From Bacteroidia bacterium (GTDB lineage: Bacteria > Bacteroidota > Bacteroidia > AKYH767-A > OLB10): a DNA stretch of 8,645 nt. The notes below the pieces were generated by a model. It had not been told where the DNA came from. It searched no databases and was given only the letters and a program-made list of their open reading frames with translations. Below, piece by piece: positions 1 to 7,363 of this stretch. Each line of letters opens with the position of its first letter. Within the stretch, counting starts at the first letter, position 1. Location of the stretch: NCBI GenBank assembly GCA_025450095.1, contig JANWID010000309.1, forward strand, positions 1 to 8,645. Direction: 5' to 3'. The position numbers and the translations under genes are program-made.

Positions 1-2140
1 CGTTCTGGGTTCGCGGTGCTAATGTAAAGTTCGTTACTGAGCCGTTGGCCACAGGTGTAAGTGAAGTGAAATTCGGAAGCACACTCCACGAACCATGATA
101 ATAGGAGTAATTCAAACCGCTTACCGTGCCTGTTGGGTTGTCGGCGGTACGGAGCGCGACACTGAAGTTCGCCGTATAACTTACATTGTTCACTGGTGTG
201 GTGATGGTTTGCGTTTGTGCTCCGCCTTGTGACCAGCTGCTGAAATTGTATGTAAGTGCATTGTTGATCGTTTGAGGCGAAGTAGTTCCAATTGAACGCA
301 GCATGCCCTCTACGCTGGTAACGGTGTATGGCGCTGTGAAAGGTTGACCGTCGAGTGTAATAGTTCTCCCCTGCGGATTGGTGTTGATAGTAATGGTAGA
401 GGTGTTGGGAAGGATGTCGGTGAAGGTGGTATCCTTCGCGCCATTTAAATCGGTTACGACAAGATAAAGCCGGTAAAACACATTTGCAGCAGTTTCGCCG
501 CTGTTCGGAATGCTGAATGACCCTGAAGTCACCCCATCAGGTGCCGATGGTCCAGGGTGCGTATGTGTGTCGTGATGAAAAATTACGTACCACTCAAATG
601 CGGATCCACCCAGTGTTCCATTTTCATTGTCCATTCCCGTACCGCTGAAACTGACCGATGTCCCTGCCGAATAGGTTGCTCCCGCAGCTGGTGTAACAAT
701 TGTCGCCACCGGGGGTGTGTTTGCAGTGGTGACGGTGAGCGTGGCGTTGTTGCTGGTTACACTTCCGGCGGAATTGCTCACTACTACAGAGTAAGTACCT
801 GCATGGGAGGTCATAACGCTTGCAATGGTGTAGCTGGAAGAAGTGGCCCCACTAATATTCACGCCGTTCTTTCTCCACTGGTATGCCAAGGGTGCGGTGC
901 CGGTGGCGGTTACCGAAAATGTTGCCGGGTTACCTTGCGAAACGGAGATGCTTTGTGGTTGTGATGTAATGACCGGGGCTGAAGAAGCGGTGTACGATAT
1001 CCTGAGTAAGCTGCTGTTTGTACGCGAAAGAAAATAGAGGTTTCCGTCGGGCGCTGTAATAATTCCCACCGGGAAGCCTGCAATATTTGAGGCGAAATTG
1101 AAACGTGTCACCGTAGTGCCTGAGATGGCGAGCCTGTCGATCCAGTTGTTGCAGTAATCGATAAAGAAGTAATTCCCGGTATAGGTAGCAGGGTAATTGG
1201 TTGATGAAGGATTGAAAAATGTTCCCCCTGTTATTGCGCACCCCTGGCCAATGGCCGAACCGTGCATATACGTATAAACGGGATTCACAAAAGCGGGATT
1301 TGTACTTGTCCCTTCGGCGGTGGGCCAGCCGTAATTCCCGCCTCCTGTGGTGCAATCATTGATCTCTTCCCATGTATTTTGTCCTACGTCGTTCACAAAT
1401 AATTTTCCTGTTCCAGGTTGAAATGTAAGCGTGTAGGGATTTCTCATACCATATGCCCATACACTCCTGCGTTGCACCGTGGCGCCATTGGCAAAGGGAT
1501 TGCCTGCAGCAGGTGTGCCGTTGGAATTCAACCGGAGAACTTTCCCAAGGTACGTATCGAGGTTTTGTGCATTGGCTCCGTTGGCATTTTCTCCCACACC
1601 AACATACAGTCTGCCATCAGGACCGAAAGCCATGGTGCCACCGTTATGGTTGGTTGCGGAGCTGAGCGGATCGAGGTTGAGCAAAATGACTTCGCTCCCG
1701 GCCACTGCCCCATCACCGTTTGCAGTGAACCGACTAATCCGGTTATTCGCCCCGCTTGAAACTGTGTAATAGAGGTACACGAACTGGTTGGTTGCAAAAT
1801 TCGGATCGAACGCGATGCCCAACAGCCCGCGCTCTCCCGATGAGTTAACACTGAGCGAAACGAATGGCGTGGCCAGCAGGGTGCCGTTTTTAAATATTCG
1901 CAGCACCCCATTCTGCTGGGCAATAAATATCCGGCCGTCGGGTGATGCTGTCATGATGGTGGGGTTGGAGATACCTGTGGCAACCTGCACCTGGCTAAAT
2001 CCGGTGGGATATGTCTGGGATAAAGAGTGAATTGGATTTACTAAAAAGAAAATCCCTGTAATGAGGATAACGAAGGCAATTCGAGAAGTTGCCGGTGCAA
2101 AACGCAGCATATTCCCGTTAAAGCGGTAACGGTTTTTCAT
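1..2140 (-). CDS. Secreted PQQ-dependent sugar dehydrogenase-like protein with Ig-like and PA14-like modules (partial, 3' end off window)
   Basis: The frame is open from ATG at 2140 to the left edge (713 codons, no stop). It starts with a basic N-terminus and a hydrophobic segment (about residues 21-35), then SLSQ: an export signal. M11 is an alternative start. Residues about 45-385 match the glucose/sorbosone dehydrogenase propeller: GERGLLGIAFDP (102-113), HNGGTMAFGPDG (165-176, with the presumed catalytic His165), YGMRNP (230-235, with the conserved Arg233), NDVGQNTWEEIN (250-261) and GGNYGWP (267-273). Known members use PQQ and Ca2+ to oxidise sugars in the periplasm or outside the cell; the substrate here is unknown. 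An Ig-like domain follows (about 388-472, with YQW and AGTYSVVVSN), then a beta-sandwich (about 475-578), a domain with FSSWSQGGAQTQTI (about 580-660), and the start of what looks like a PA14 domain (GLNYSYYHGSW, from 675). A T9SS sorting domain may lie beyond the edge. G+C is visibly higher than in the three genes to the right. The family call is firm; cofactor and substrate are inferred. Confidence 0.93.
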   Translation of the reverse strand, partial: MKNRYRFNGNMLRFAPATSRIAFVILITGIFFLVNPIHSLSQTYPTGFSQVQVATGISNPTIMTASPDGRIFIAQQNGVLRIFKNGTLLATPFVSLSVNSSGERGLLGIAFDPNFATNQFVYLYYTVSSGANNRISRFTANGDGAVAGSEVILLNLDPLSSATNHNGGTMAFGPDGRLYVGVGENANGANAQNLDTYLGKVLRLNSNGTPAAGNPFANGATVQRRSVWAYGMRNPYTLTFQPGTGKLFVNDVGQNTWEEINDCTTGGGNYGWPTAEGTSTNPAFVNPVYTYMHGSAIGQGCAITGGTFFNPSSTNYPATYTGNYFFIDYCNNWIDRLAISGTTVTRFNFASNIAGFPVGIITAPDGNLYFLSRTNSSLLRISYTASSAPVITSQPQSISVSQGNPATFSVTATGTAPLAYQWRKNGVNISGATSSSYTIASVMTSHAGTYSVVVSNSAGSVTSNNATLTVTTANTPPVATIVTPAAGATYSAGTSVSFSGTGMDNENGTLGGSAFEWYVIFHHDTHTHPGPSAPDGVTSGSFSIPNSGETAANVFYRLYLVVTDLNGAKDTTFTDILPNTSTITINTNPQGRTITLDGQPFTAPYTVTSVEGMLRSIGTTSPQTINNALTYNFSSWSQGGAQTQTITTPVNNVSYTANFSVALRTADNPTGTVSGLNYSYYHGSWSVLPNFTSLTPVANGSVTNFTLAPRTQN

Positions 2141-2557
2141 GATTTTAAAGGTGGACCGGCACGAATCACCGGCACATTGGTTCAGGAAAAATTTATGCCA
2201 CAATGCGATGCAACGTGCGGTACGATATACGGTGAAGTTTCGTGTTATTCATTTGTGGCGGAAATTCTCAGGGTGTTACCCAAAGTGGGTAAAAATACAC
2301 GCAGTCAGAAAGGACTCAATTTAATTTATGCATGTATTTGATTTGCAAAAGCTTAGGTTGTCATAGTAACAGTGAGGTAAACATAGCTGAACTATATTCA
2401 TTAAATTGTATAAATTCCACTCATTATTAAATCAATCTACGATTTGCTTTGATTCAATCTAATAGAAGTTTCGTAAAACATGCCCGAAATGGATAAATGT
2501 CGAACAGCCGTAACTTGTATAAATGAGTTTATGGCAATGCATTTAAAACGAAATAAA
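2141..2557. other. Divergent intergenic region, no supported gene
   Basis: About 417 bases separate the minus-strand dehydrogenase from the plus-strand propeller gene, so both promoters should lie here. The region becomes AT-rich from about 2310 onward. I see no exact TAnnTTTG -7 box on either strand; TACGATTTG at 2438-2446 is a near match with one extra base, on the plus strand. Near the dehydrogenase start there is a small direct repeat of ACCGGCAC (2155-2162 and 2168-2175). A plus-strand frame of about 61 codons at 2139-2324 has no recognisable features, overlaps the start of the dehydrogenase and has no homology that I recognise, so it is not called. Confidence 0.6.
2276..2292. promoter_or_regulatory. 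Short perfect hairpin in the divergent promoter region
   Basis: TTACCCA (2276-2282) and TGGGTAA (2286-2292) are perfect 7-bp inverted arms around a 3-base centre. The site lies about 135 bases upstream of the dehydrogenase start and about 265 bases upstream of the propeller start. It could be an operator for a dimeric regulator or a small RNA hairpin. No poly-T follows on either strand, so a terminator is unlikely. The role is inference only. Confidence 0.35.
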
Positions 2558-4135
2558 ATGAAATCAAAACAATATATTCTGTTGGCATTTATATCCCTTT
2601 GTTCAACTAATTTGAAAATAAATGCTCAAATCTTACCTGAATGGTCTGTTTCTCATCCAGTCAACGTTTCATTTCAAACTATGACAAACGAGATGGTGTC
2701 CGATTTGGCTGGCAATATTTATATATCAGGGTATATTAGTGATACATCAGGCAACTCCGAAGCTATTCTGCTAAAGTATAATACGGATGGCATCTTCCAG
2801 TGGGAAAATATTTATGATTCTACTCATTATTTCAATCAAGTTGCACTAGATAACGACAGCAATGTTTATATGGTAGGTACCAAGTTTATTAACGGATCTC
2901 AAATTTATCTTGTTAAATACGATGCATCCGGAATTTACCAATGGGATCAATTGTATAATATTGGTCCTTCGAATTATGGATTTGATGTGACAGTTGATGA
3001 TTCAGGATATGTAATTGTTGGAGGAATAACAAACGTCAATTTATTTACAACGTTGAAATATGACGGGAATGGAAACTTAATGTGGGAAGCATTTGACAGC
3101 ACTGTTGGAGGCCTTAGTTTTTCTTATGTTACAACAGATGAACACTGCAATGTATATTATGCTGGAAGGGCACAGGATACATCCTACAGAGCAAAAATAT
3201 TCAAGTATAATAGCTCCGGGAATAAACAATGGGAAACTTCGTATGGCGGCAATTATTCAACCGGGCTTGCTGAACCCAAAGGAATCACTTATAGGAACGG
3301 ATACGTATATCTTGCAACAGGTACAAACAACAATATTAATGCACAAGGGGATTATGCAATAGTTAAATACGATTCCACAGGAAATTTTAAATGGGACGCT
3401 ATATACAGTGCATCAACCTATTACGATGTCCCAGAAGGAATTGATGTCGATAATTGGGGTAATTCTTATGTAACCGGATGGATCTTTCCATACAGTTGTT
3501 CTAGTGATGAGTATGCAACACTGAAGCTTGATTCTACAGGAGCTCAAAAGTGGGTAAAAACCTATTCATCCACACCTGTAAATGGTAATTGTAATACCGA
3601 CCGACCCAGAGATGTAACAATAGATTCTTTGGGATATATTTATATAACCGGAGAAAGCCCGGATAGTCTTGGGACCTCAACTTTTACAACAATCAAGTAC
3701 GACAGCAGCGGAAATGAATTATGGGTAGCAAAGTTTCACAATTCGTCTCTCTATGGTGACTACGCAAAATCTGTTAGCGTTGATCTGGCAGGAAACATAT
3801 ATGTTGCTGGTAGCAGTTTCGATGCAATTTCAAACAGCATAACAGCAATTAAGTATTCTTTTTATACGAACGTACCGGAGATTGATAATAATTCGCCAAC
3901 ATATTCTGTATCGCCTAATCCTTTTATTGATTACTTTAATATTTATTCAAAGTCGTCTTTTGATAATGCTGTTTTAATACTTTATGATCCTACCGGTAGA
4001 ATGATTTTACGAGAAAAGTTGCCTATTGGAAATTCTTTTCTGATTCAAAGAGGCAATTTGGAAAAAGGAATGTATTTTTATGAATTACTTCAGGGTCAAT
4101 CGATAACTGTATCAGGAAAAATAATTGCTCAGTAG
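2558..4135 (+). CDS. Exported beta-propeller (SBBP-type repeat) protein with T9SS type A C-terminal sorting domain
   Basis: The protein has 525 residues. I chose the ATG at 2558 because it opens directly into a signal peptide (MKSK, hydrophobic YILLAFISLC, ending near INAQ). The in-frame ATG at 2480 would add 26 polar residues ahead of the signal. The body is a tandem repeat of about 45-60 residues with the pattern D..GN.Y..G, then KYD..G, then W. I count eight KYD-like motifs (one reads KLD). The first Trp lies near the N-terminus (LPEW) and the last KY half-unit lies before the C-terminal domain. The termini can therefore complete one unit, as in a velcro-closed propeller of about eight blades (inferred). 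The last ~80 residues, with SPNP at 452-455 and later LEKGMYFYEL, are a type A sorting domain, which directs T9SS export and is normally cleaved during secretion. No catalytic motif is seen; a surface scaffold or adhesion role is a guess. The gene is AT-rich and probably transcribed alone. Confidence 0.92.
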   Translation: MKSKQYILLAFISLCSTNLKINAQILPEWSVSHPVNVSFQTMTNEMVSDLAGNIYISGYISDTSGNSEAILLKYNTDGIFQWENIYDSTHYFNQVALDNDSNVYMVGTKFINGSQIYLVKYDASGIYQWDQLYNIGPSNYGFDVTVDDSGYVIVGGITNVNLFTTLKYDGNGNLMWEAFDSTVGGLSFSYVTTDEHCNVYYAGRAQDTSYRAKIFKYNSSGNKQWETSYGGNYSTGLAEPKGITYRNGYVYLATGTNNNINAQGDYAIVKYDSTGNFKWDAIYSASTYYDVPEGIDVDNWGNSYVTGWIFPYSCSSDEYATLKLDSTGAQKWVKTYSSTPVNGNCNTDRPRDVTIDSLGYIYITGESPDSLGTSTFTTIKYDSSGNELWVAKFHNSSLYGDYAKSVSVDLAGNIYVAGSSFDAISNSITAIKYSFYTNVPEIDNNSPTYSVSPNPFIDYFNIYSKSSFDNAVLILYDPTGRMILREKLPIGNSFLIQRGNLEKGMYFYELLQGQSITVSGKIIAQ

Positions 4136-4149
4136 CACTTTCATTAACA

Positions 4150-4160
4150 CGCTGTTAGCG
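4150..4160 (+). terminator. Possible weak stem-loop after the first propeller gene
   Basis: CGCT-GTT-AGCG forms a 4-bp stem 14 bases after the stop codon at 4133-4135. There is no U-tract, so as a terminator it would be weak. It may instead be the outer part of the larger palindromic spacer that begins at about 4164. Confidence 0.25.
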
Positions 4161-4163
4161 CCA

Positions 4164-4233
4164 GGACCGGCCGAAGTTATTTAGAAAAATAATAAAGCGG
4201 CTGCCGGCTCCGTCACCAACCGCAAAAACGTTT
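4164..4233 (+). repeat. Intergenic imperfect palindrome, copy 1 (attC-like architecture)
   Basis: The left arm GGACCGGC (4164-4171) pairs with the right arm GCCGGCTCC (4203-4211) with one bulged base, around an AT-rich loop. AACCG (4218-4222), four bases, and AACGTTT (4227-4233) follow. The same order and almost the same spacing recur at 6002-6076 before the beta-helix gene: left CCGGCC to AACCG is 52 versus 51 bases, and AACCG to AACGTTT is 4 bases in both. The two copies clearly differ in sequence, so this is an old or structure-constrained repeat. It begins 28 bases after a stop codon and ends 49 bases before the next start. It may be a recombination site, a structured leader or a terminator. 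Confidence 0.6.
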
Positions 4234-4282
4234 TCAACCATTTTAACACTCCGATTAAACCATAGTGCTCATTCAAACATCT

Positions 4283-5971
4283 ATGAAGAAAACACATAAT
4301 ACGCTCCTCTTTCTTTTTATTTATTTTATAAATCAATTTAGTTTGAATGCACAAACCTGGCAATGGGAAAAAAAAGCAGGAGGAATTGGGGGAGAAGTTG
4401 GATATAGTATCAGCACAGATGCAAATGGCAATTCTTATGTAGTCGGAATATTTGCGAGCAGCACCATTGTTTTTGGTAGTATTACTTTATACAATACAGC
4501 TAACAACACTTTGGATTTATTTATTGTTAAATATGACCAATCAGGAAATGTCATCTGGGCAAAAAGTGCCGGTGGATCTGATATGGATGAAGTTTACGGA
4601 ATTTGCACAGATTTAAGTGGAAATTCCTATGTGACAGGAAAATTTTGGAGCCCTTTCATTGTTTTTGGCAACGACACCTTAGTTAATGCTGATAATTCAG
4701 GCAACACCAACGACATTTTCATAGTTAAATTTGATAGTTCTGGAAGCGTTATTTGGGCTGAGCGTTTTGGAGGCAATGATTTTGACGGAGGTTATGGAAT
4801 TGCATTAGGTTTAAACAATAGTTTTTATTTAACCGGAAGGTTTTATAGCCCTGTAATTTCTTTCGATACGATTACATTATCCACGTCTGGTGGGTACGAT
4901 ATTTTTATTGCCAAATTTGATACCTCTGGAAATGTGGTATGGGCAAAAAATGTAAATGGTTCTGATTGGGATTTTGGAGCAAGTATAGCTTTGGATTTAA
5001 ATGGAAACGCATTTATAACAGGTTCTTTTTATAGTAGTACATTAGCTTTTGATACAATTATTTTGACTAATTCAGGTACATCTAACACTGACTTTTTTAT
5101 TGCAAAATACGATTCGTCAGGTAACATCTTATGGGCAAAAAGCGCGGGTGGCACTGGAACTGGAAATCCTGAAGTCGGATGTAGTATCACATTAGATTCA
5201 AATGGAAATGTTCTCGTAACAGGTTTTTTTGGAAGCCCAATGATCAGTTTCGATAGCGTAAATTTGTTAAATGCAGGAACTAATACTACAAACGTTTTTA
5301 TGGTTAAATATAATTCATCCGGCAATGTTCTTTGGGCTAAAAGCTTTGGAGGTACATTGAATGAATTCATTACTTCGAGTGCTATGGATGCCAATGGCAA
5401 TTATTTTATAACTGGGAGTTATCAAAGTCCGGCCATTGCGATTGATACTATTACTTTATTCAATACAGGAGGAGGCACAGCGGATATTTATATCGCAAAA
5501 TTGGATTCAATGGGGAATGCAATTTGGGCTAAAACCGTTGGCGGAAATAATGATGATAATGGAATGAGCTTAAGTGCTTTTCCAAATGGTGATGTTGGTA
5601 TGACTGGAGGATTTTCCAGCAATCCGATTTATTTTGACAGTCACACATTATCCAATAGCGGCAGTAGTGACTTCTATATTGCTAAAATCGGAAATACAAC
5701 TGGAGTCGAAGAACTAAACGAAAATGCAGATGTTAAGATTTATCCCAACCCTGTTCTGGATAATTTAAAAGTTATGGTTAATAGTAATGAGCTTTCAGAA
5801 TTTATTCTTTATGACATTGCATCACGAAAAATATTGCAACAGAAATTTACAAATTCAACTTCAATCAACACAGAACTGCTTGCGAAAGGGATTTATATTT
5901 ACGAAGTGCGAAGCAAAAGCGGACCCGATAGCTATCGGGTGGTTAAGAAAGGGAAAATTGTGAAAGATTGA
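4283..5971 (+). CDS. Exported seven-repeat beta-propeller protein with T9SS type A C-terminal sorting domain
   Basis: The protein has 562 residues. I prefer the ATG at 4283 because it opens directly into a signal peptide (MKKTHN, hydrophobic TLLFLFIYFINQF, SLNAQ). A GTG at 4265 would only add six residues. The body holds seven repeats of about 60-68 residues: W.K..GG, then D.NGNSYVTG.F.S, then F....L....., then FI.KYD.SGNV. The Trp-starting units are WQWEKKAGG, IWAKSAGG, IWAERFGG, VWAKNVNG, LWAKSAGG, LWAKSFGG and IWAKTVGG, which suggests a seven-bladed propeller. The repeats are visible in the DNA too (GGGCAAAAAG-like segments recur), so blade number could change by recombination. The T9SS domain starts near YPNP (487-490). 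It is interrupted near its end by residues 548-553 (PDSYRV), encoded by a perfect 16-bp palindrome at 5924-5939. No catalytic residues are evident. It is a relative of the preceding gene with a distinct repeat subtype, so not a recent duplicate. Confidence 0.93.
   Translation: MKKTHNTLLFLFIYFINQFSLNAQTWQWEKKAGGIGGEVGYSISTDANGNSYVVGIFASSTIVFGSITLYNTANNTLDLFIVKYDQSGNVIWAKSAGGSDMDEVYGICTDLSGNSYVTGKFWSPFIVFGNDTLVNADNSGNTNDIFIVKFDSSGSVIWAERFGGNDFDGGYGIALGLNNSFYLTGRFYSPVISFDTITLSTSGGYDIFIAKFDTSGNVVWAKNVNGSDWDFGASIALDLNGNAFITGSFYSSTLAFDTIILTNSGTSNTDFFIAKYDSSGNILWAKSAGGTGTGNPEVGCSITLDSNGNVLVTGFFGSPMISFDSVNLLNAGTNTTNVFMVKYNSSGNVLWAKSFGGTLNEFITSSAMDANGNYFITGSYQSPAIAIDTITLFNTGGGTADIYIAKLDSMGNAIWAKTVGGNNDDNGMSLSAFPNGDVGMTGGFSSNPIYFDSHTLSNSGSSDFYIAKIGNTTGVEELNENADVKIYPNPVLDNLKVMVNSNELSEFILYDIASRKILQQKFTNSTSINTELLAKGIYIYEVRSKSGPDSYRVVKKGKIVKD
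5924..5939. repeat. Perfect 16-bp palindrome CCCGATAGCTATCGGG inside the coding sequence
   Basis: CCCGATAG and CTATCGGG are perfect inverted halves with no spacer. The palindrome is read in frame as P-D-S-Y-R plus the first base of the Val codon, near the C-terminus of the second propeller protein. From memory, this palindrome and close variants recur widely in some Bacteroidota genomes. Two degenerate relatives lie at 7584-7599 and 7626-7641 in this window. Confidence 0.8.
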
Positions 5972-6001
5972 TAGTAAAAAAATACGGATATCCTTCGATG
6001 A

Positions 6002-6076
6002 TGCGCAAGGCCGGCCTATAGTTTTTTATTTTTACTTAATCGGTAGGCCGGTTCTGCGCAAACCGACGGAACGTTT
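6002..6076 (+). repeat. Intergenic imperfect palindrome, copy 2 (attC-like architecture)
   Basis: The left arm 6002-6018 (TGCGCAAGGCCGGCCTA) pairs with the right arm 6044-6060 (TAGGCCGGTTCTGCGCA). There are 14 paired positions of 17, and the three mismatches form one internal loop. A 25-base AT-rich loop separates the arms. AACCG (6061-6065) and AACGTTT (6070-6076) follow, as in the copy at 4164-4233. The palindrome starts 30 bases after the stop of the preceding gene, and AACGTTT ends 24 bases before the beta-helix start. It could act as a terminator hairpin for the upstream gene, but it lacks a clean U-tract. The shared downstream motifs argue for a mobile or recombination-related repeat. 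Confidence 0.7.
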
Positions 6077-6100
6077 GCCACAACATAAAAGCCATAATAA

Positions 6101-7360
6101 ATGTTTAGAATCCTATCTATTGTTACCATGTTGCTCTTTAGCAAAGTCATCGGTCAATGTCAAACTTATGTTAGTGGTGGAATATTTACAAGTACGTCGT
6201 GGATATTAACTGGCAACCCATATATTGTTACAGGGAACATAATTGTATTTCCTGGAGCAACACTCACAATTCAACCTGGCGTAATAATAAAATTTGACAA
6301 TGGCACCAATATGGAAATCCAAGGTGAATTAGTCGCTCAAGGAACTGCTGCCGATTCAATAATTTTCACTTCTTCATCAAGCGCTCCTACTTCAGGTATA
6401 TGGGGTGGATTAAATCATTGGAATGATATTAATCTGGATTACGTAAAAATGATGTATGCGCACGAAGCTATCGGTATGACAGGAACGCCAGATTTACAAA
6501 TAAATCATTCATACTTTGCGTTTAATGATTCAGGAATATACTGGTTTGGGTATAATGAAACCGAATCAATTAATAATTCACTTTTTGAAAAAAATGGTGT
6601 AGCAATTGGAAGAGCAATGAATGCTGATATTATTTCAAATTGCATCTTTATTGATAATGGAGTAGGAATTGAATTATTGCATTATACATTGCTTACGTCA
6701 TCTTCGTTTTATAATCATTCAATAATAGCTGTTACTTCCATTAATGGCGATGTTATAGGAAATCATTTTGAAAATAATAATATTGGATTGCAAGCAAAAG
6801 TTTTCGATTTTGGTTGGAAAACAATTAACAATTCTATTATAAACAATCAAATAGGCTTAAAAATCAGTGGTGACATTAGCAGCACACCAAATACAAATGT
6901 ATATGGAAATACTATTTGTAATAATCTTATTTATAACGTTGAGGTATACAACAACGTATCGGTATTCATGCAAAATAACTGTTTTTGTACCATTGACTCA
7001 ATAGCTATAGCAAATTCAATATATGATGCTTATGATAATCTTTCATTAGGGGTTGCTTTTTTTTCACCATTTCAAACAAATTGCGCAACTGGCATTGTTG
7101 AAACTGAAGAATTATCGAAAATATTATTTTACCCAAATCCTATATCATCAGAAGGTATATTGCAAACAAACAGCATGTTAAAAGAGGCTACTTTAGAGAT
7201 TTTCGACTCGTATGGAAGGAATATCCAAATAATCGAAAATATTTCCGGGCAATCGATAGTTTTGGACCATGAAAAGTATAAGACAGGACTATACTTTATT
7301 AAGATCAAGCAAGACAATAAAATATTAGGAACTACCAAATTTATTGCAGAAAGTAATTAA
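6101..7360 (+). CDS. Exported parallel beta-helix protein with T9SS type A C-terminal sorting domain
   Basis: The protein has 419 residues. The ATG at 6101 follows an A-rich leader (GCCATAATAA) and opens a short signal peptide (hydrophobic to about residue 18, IGQCQT). Residues about 45-90 (GNIIVFPGATLTIQPGVIIK, then GELVAQGTAADSIIFTS) match the entry turn of right-handed parallel beta-helix proteins common in Bacteroidota. Residues about 110-300 form irregular rungs of about 20-24 residues rich in N, I, S and G, such as INNSLFEKNGVAIG, ISNCIFIDNGVGIE and NNSIINNQIGLK, as in pectate-lyase-like or NosD-type folds. I see no conserved lyase or hydrolase catalytic set, so enzyme activity is not claimed. 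The sorting domain starts near ILFYPNPI (341-348) and ends IKIKQDNKILGTTKFIAESN. It is the most AT-rich gene in the window. Its stop lies 3 bases before an insertion-sequence-like end, yet the C-terminus looks complete. Confidence 0.92.
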   Translation: MFRILSIVTMLLFSKVIGQCQTYVSGGIFTSTSWILTGNPYIVTGNIIVFPGATLTIQPGVIIKFDNGTNMEIQGELVAQGTAADSIIFTSSSSAPTSGIWGGLNHWNDINLDYVKMMYAHEAIGMTGTPDLQINHSYFAFNDSGIYWFGYNETESINNSLFEKNGVAIGRAMNADIISNCIFIDNGVGIELLHYTLLTSSSFYNHSIIAVTSINGDVIGNHFENNNIGLQAKVFDFGWKTINNSIINNQIGLKISGDISSTPNTNVYGNTICNNLIYNVEVYNNVSVFMQNNCFCTIDSIAIANSIYDAYDNLSLGVAFFSPFQTNCATGIVETEELSKILFYPNPISSEGILQTNSMLKEATLEIFDSYGRNIQIIENISGQSIVLDHEKYKTGLYFIKIKQDNKILGTTKFIAESN

Positions 7361-7363
7361 GAG

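Noticed and set aside
557..2030. Several plus-strand and alternate-frame minus-strand open frames over the dehydrogenase
   Set aside because: They are shadows of the single uninterrupted minus-strand dehydrogenase frame, which carries all the conserved motifs.
2139..2324. 61-codon plus-strand frame in the divergent intergenic region
   Set aside because: It overlaps the dehydrogenase start and shows no export signal, motif or recognisable family.
2480..2557. Upstream ATG giving a 26-residue N-terminal extension of the first propeller protein
   Set aside because: The extension is polar and would bury the signal peptide that starts exactly at the ATG at 2558.
4265..4282. GTG start for the second propeller protein
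   Set aside because: It adds six residues before MKKTHN. The ATG at 4283 gives a normal signal peptide with a basic N-terminus.
4136..6100. Calling the two spacer palindromes bona fide integron attC sites
   Set aside because: The 3' boxes GTTTGCC and GTTTTCA do not fit GTTRRRY, no matching 5' RYYYAAC box was found, and no integrase is visible. They are kept as attC-like repeats only.
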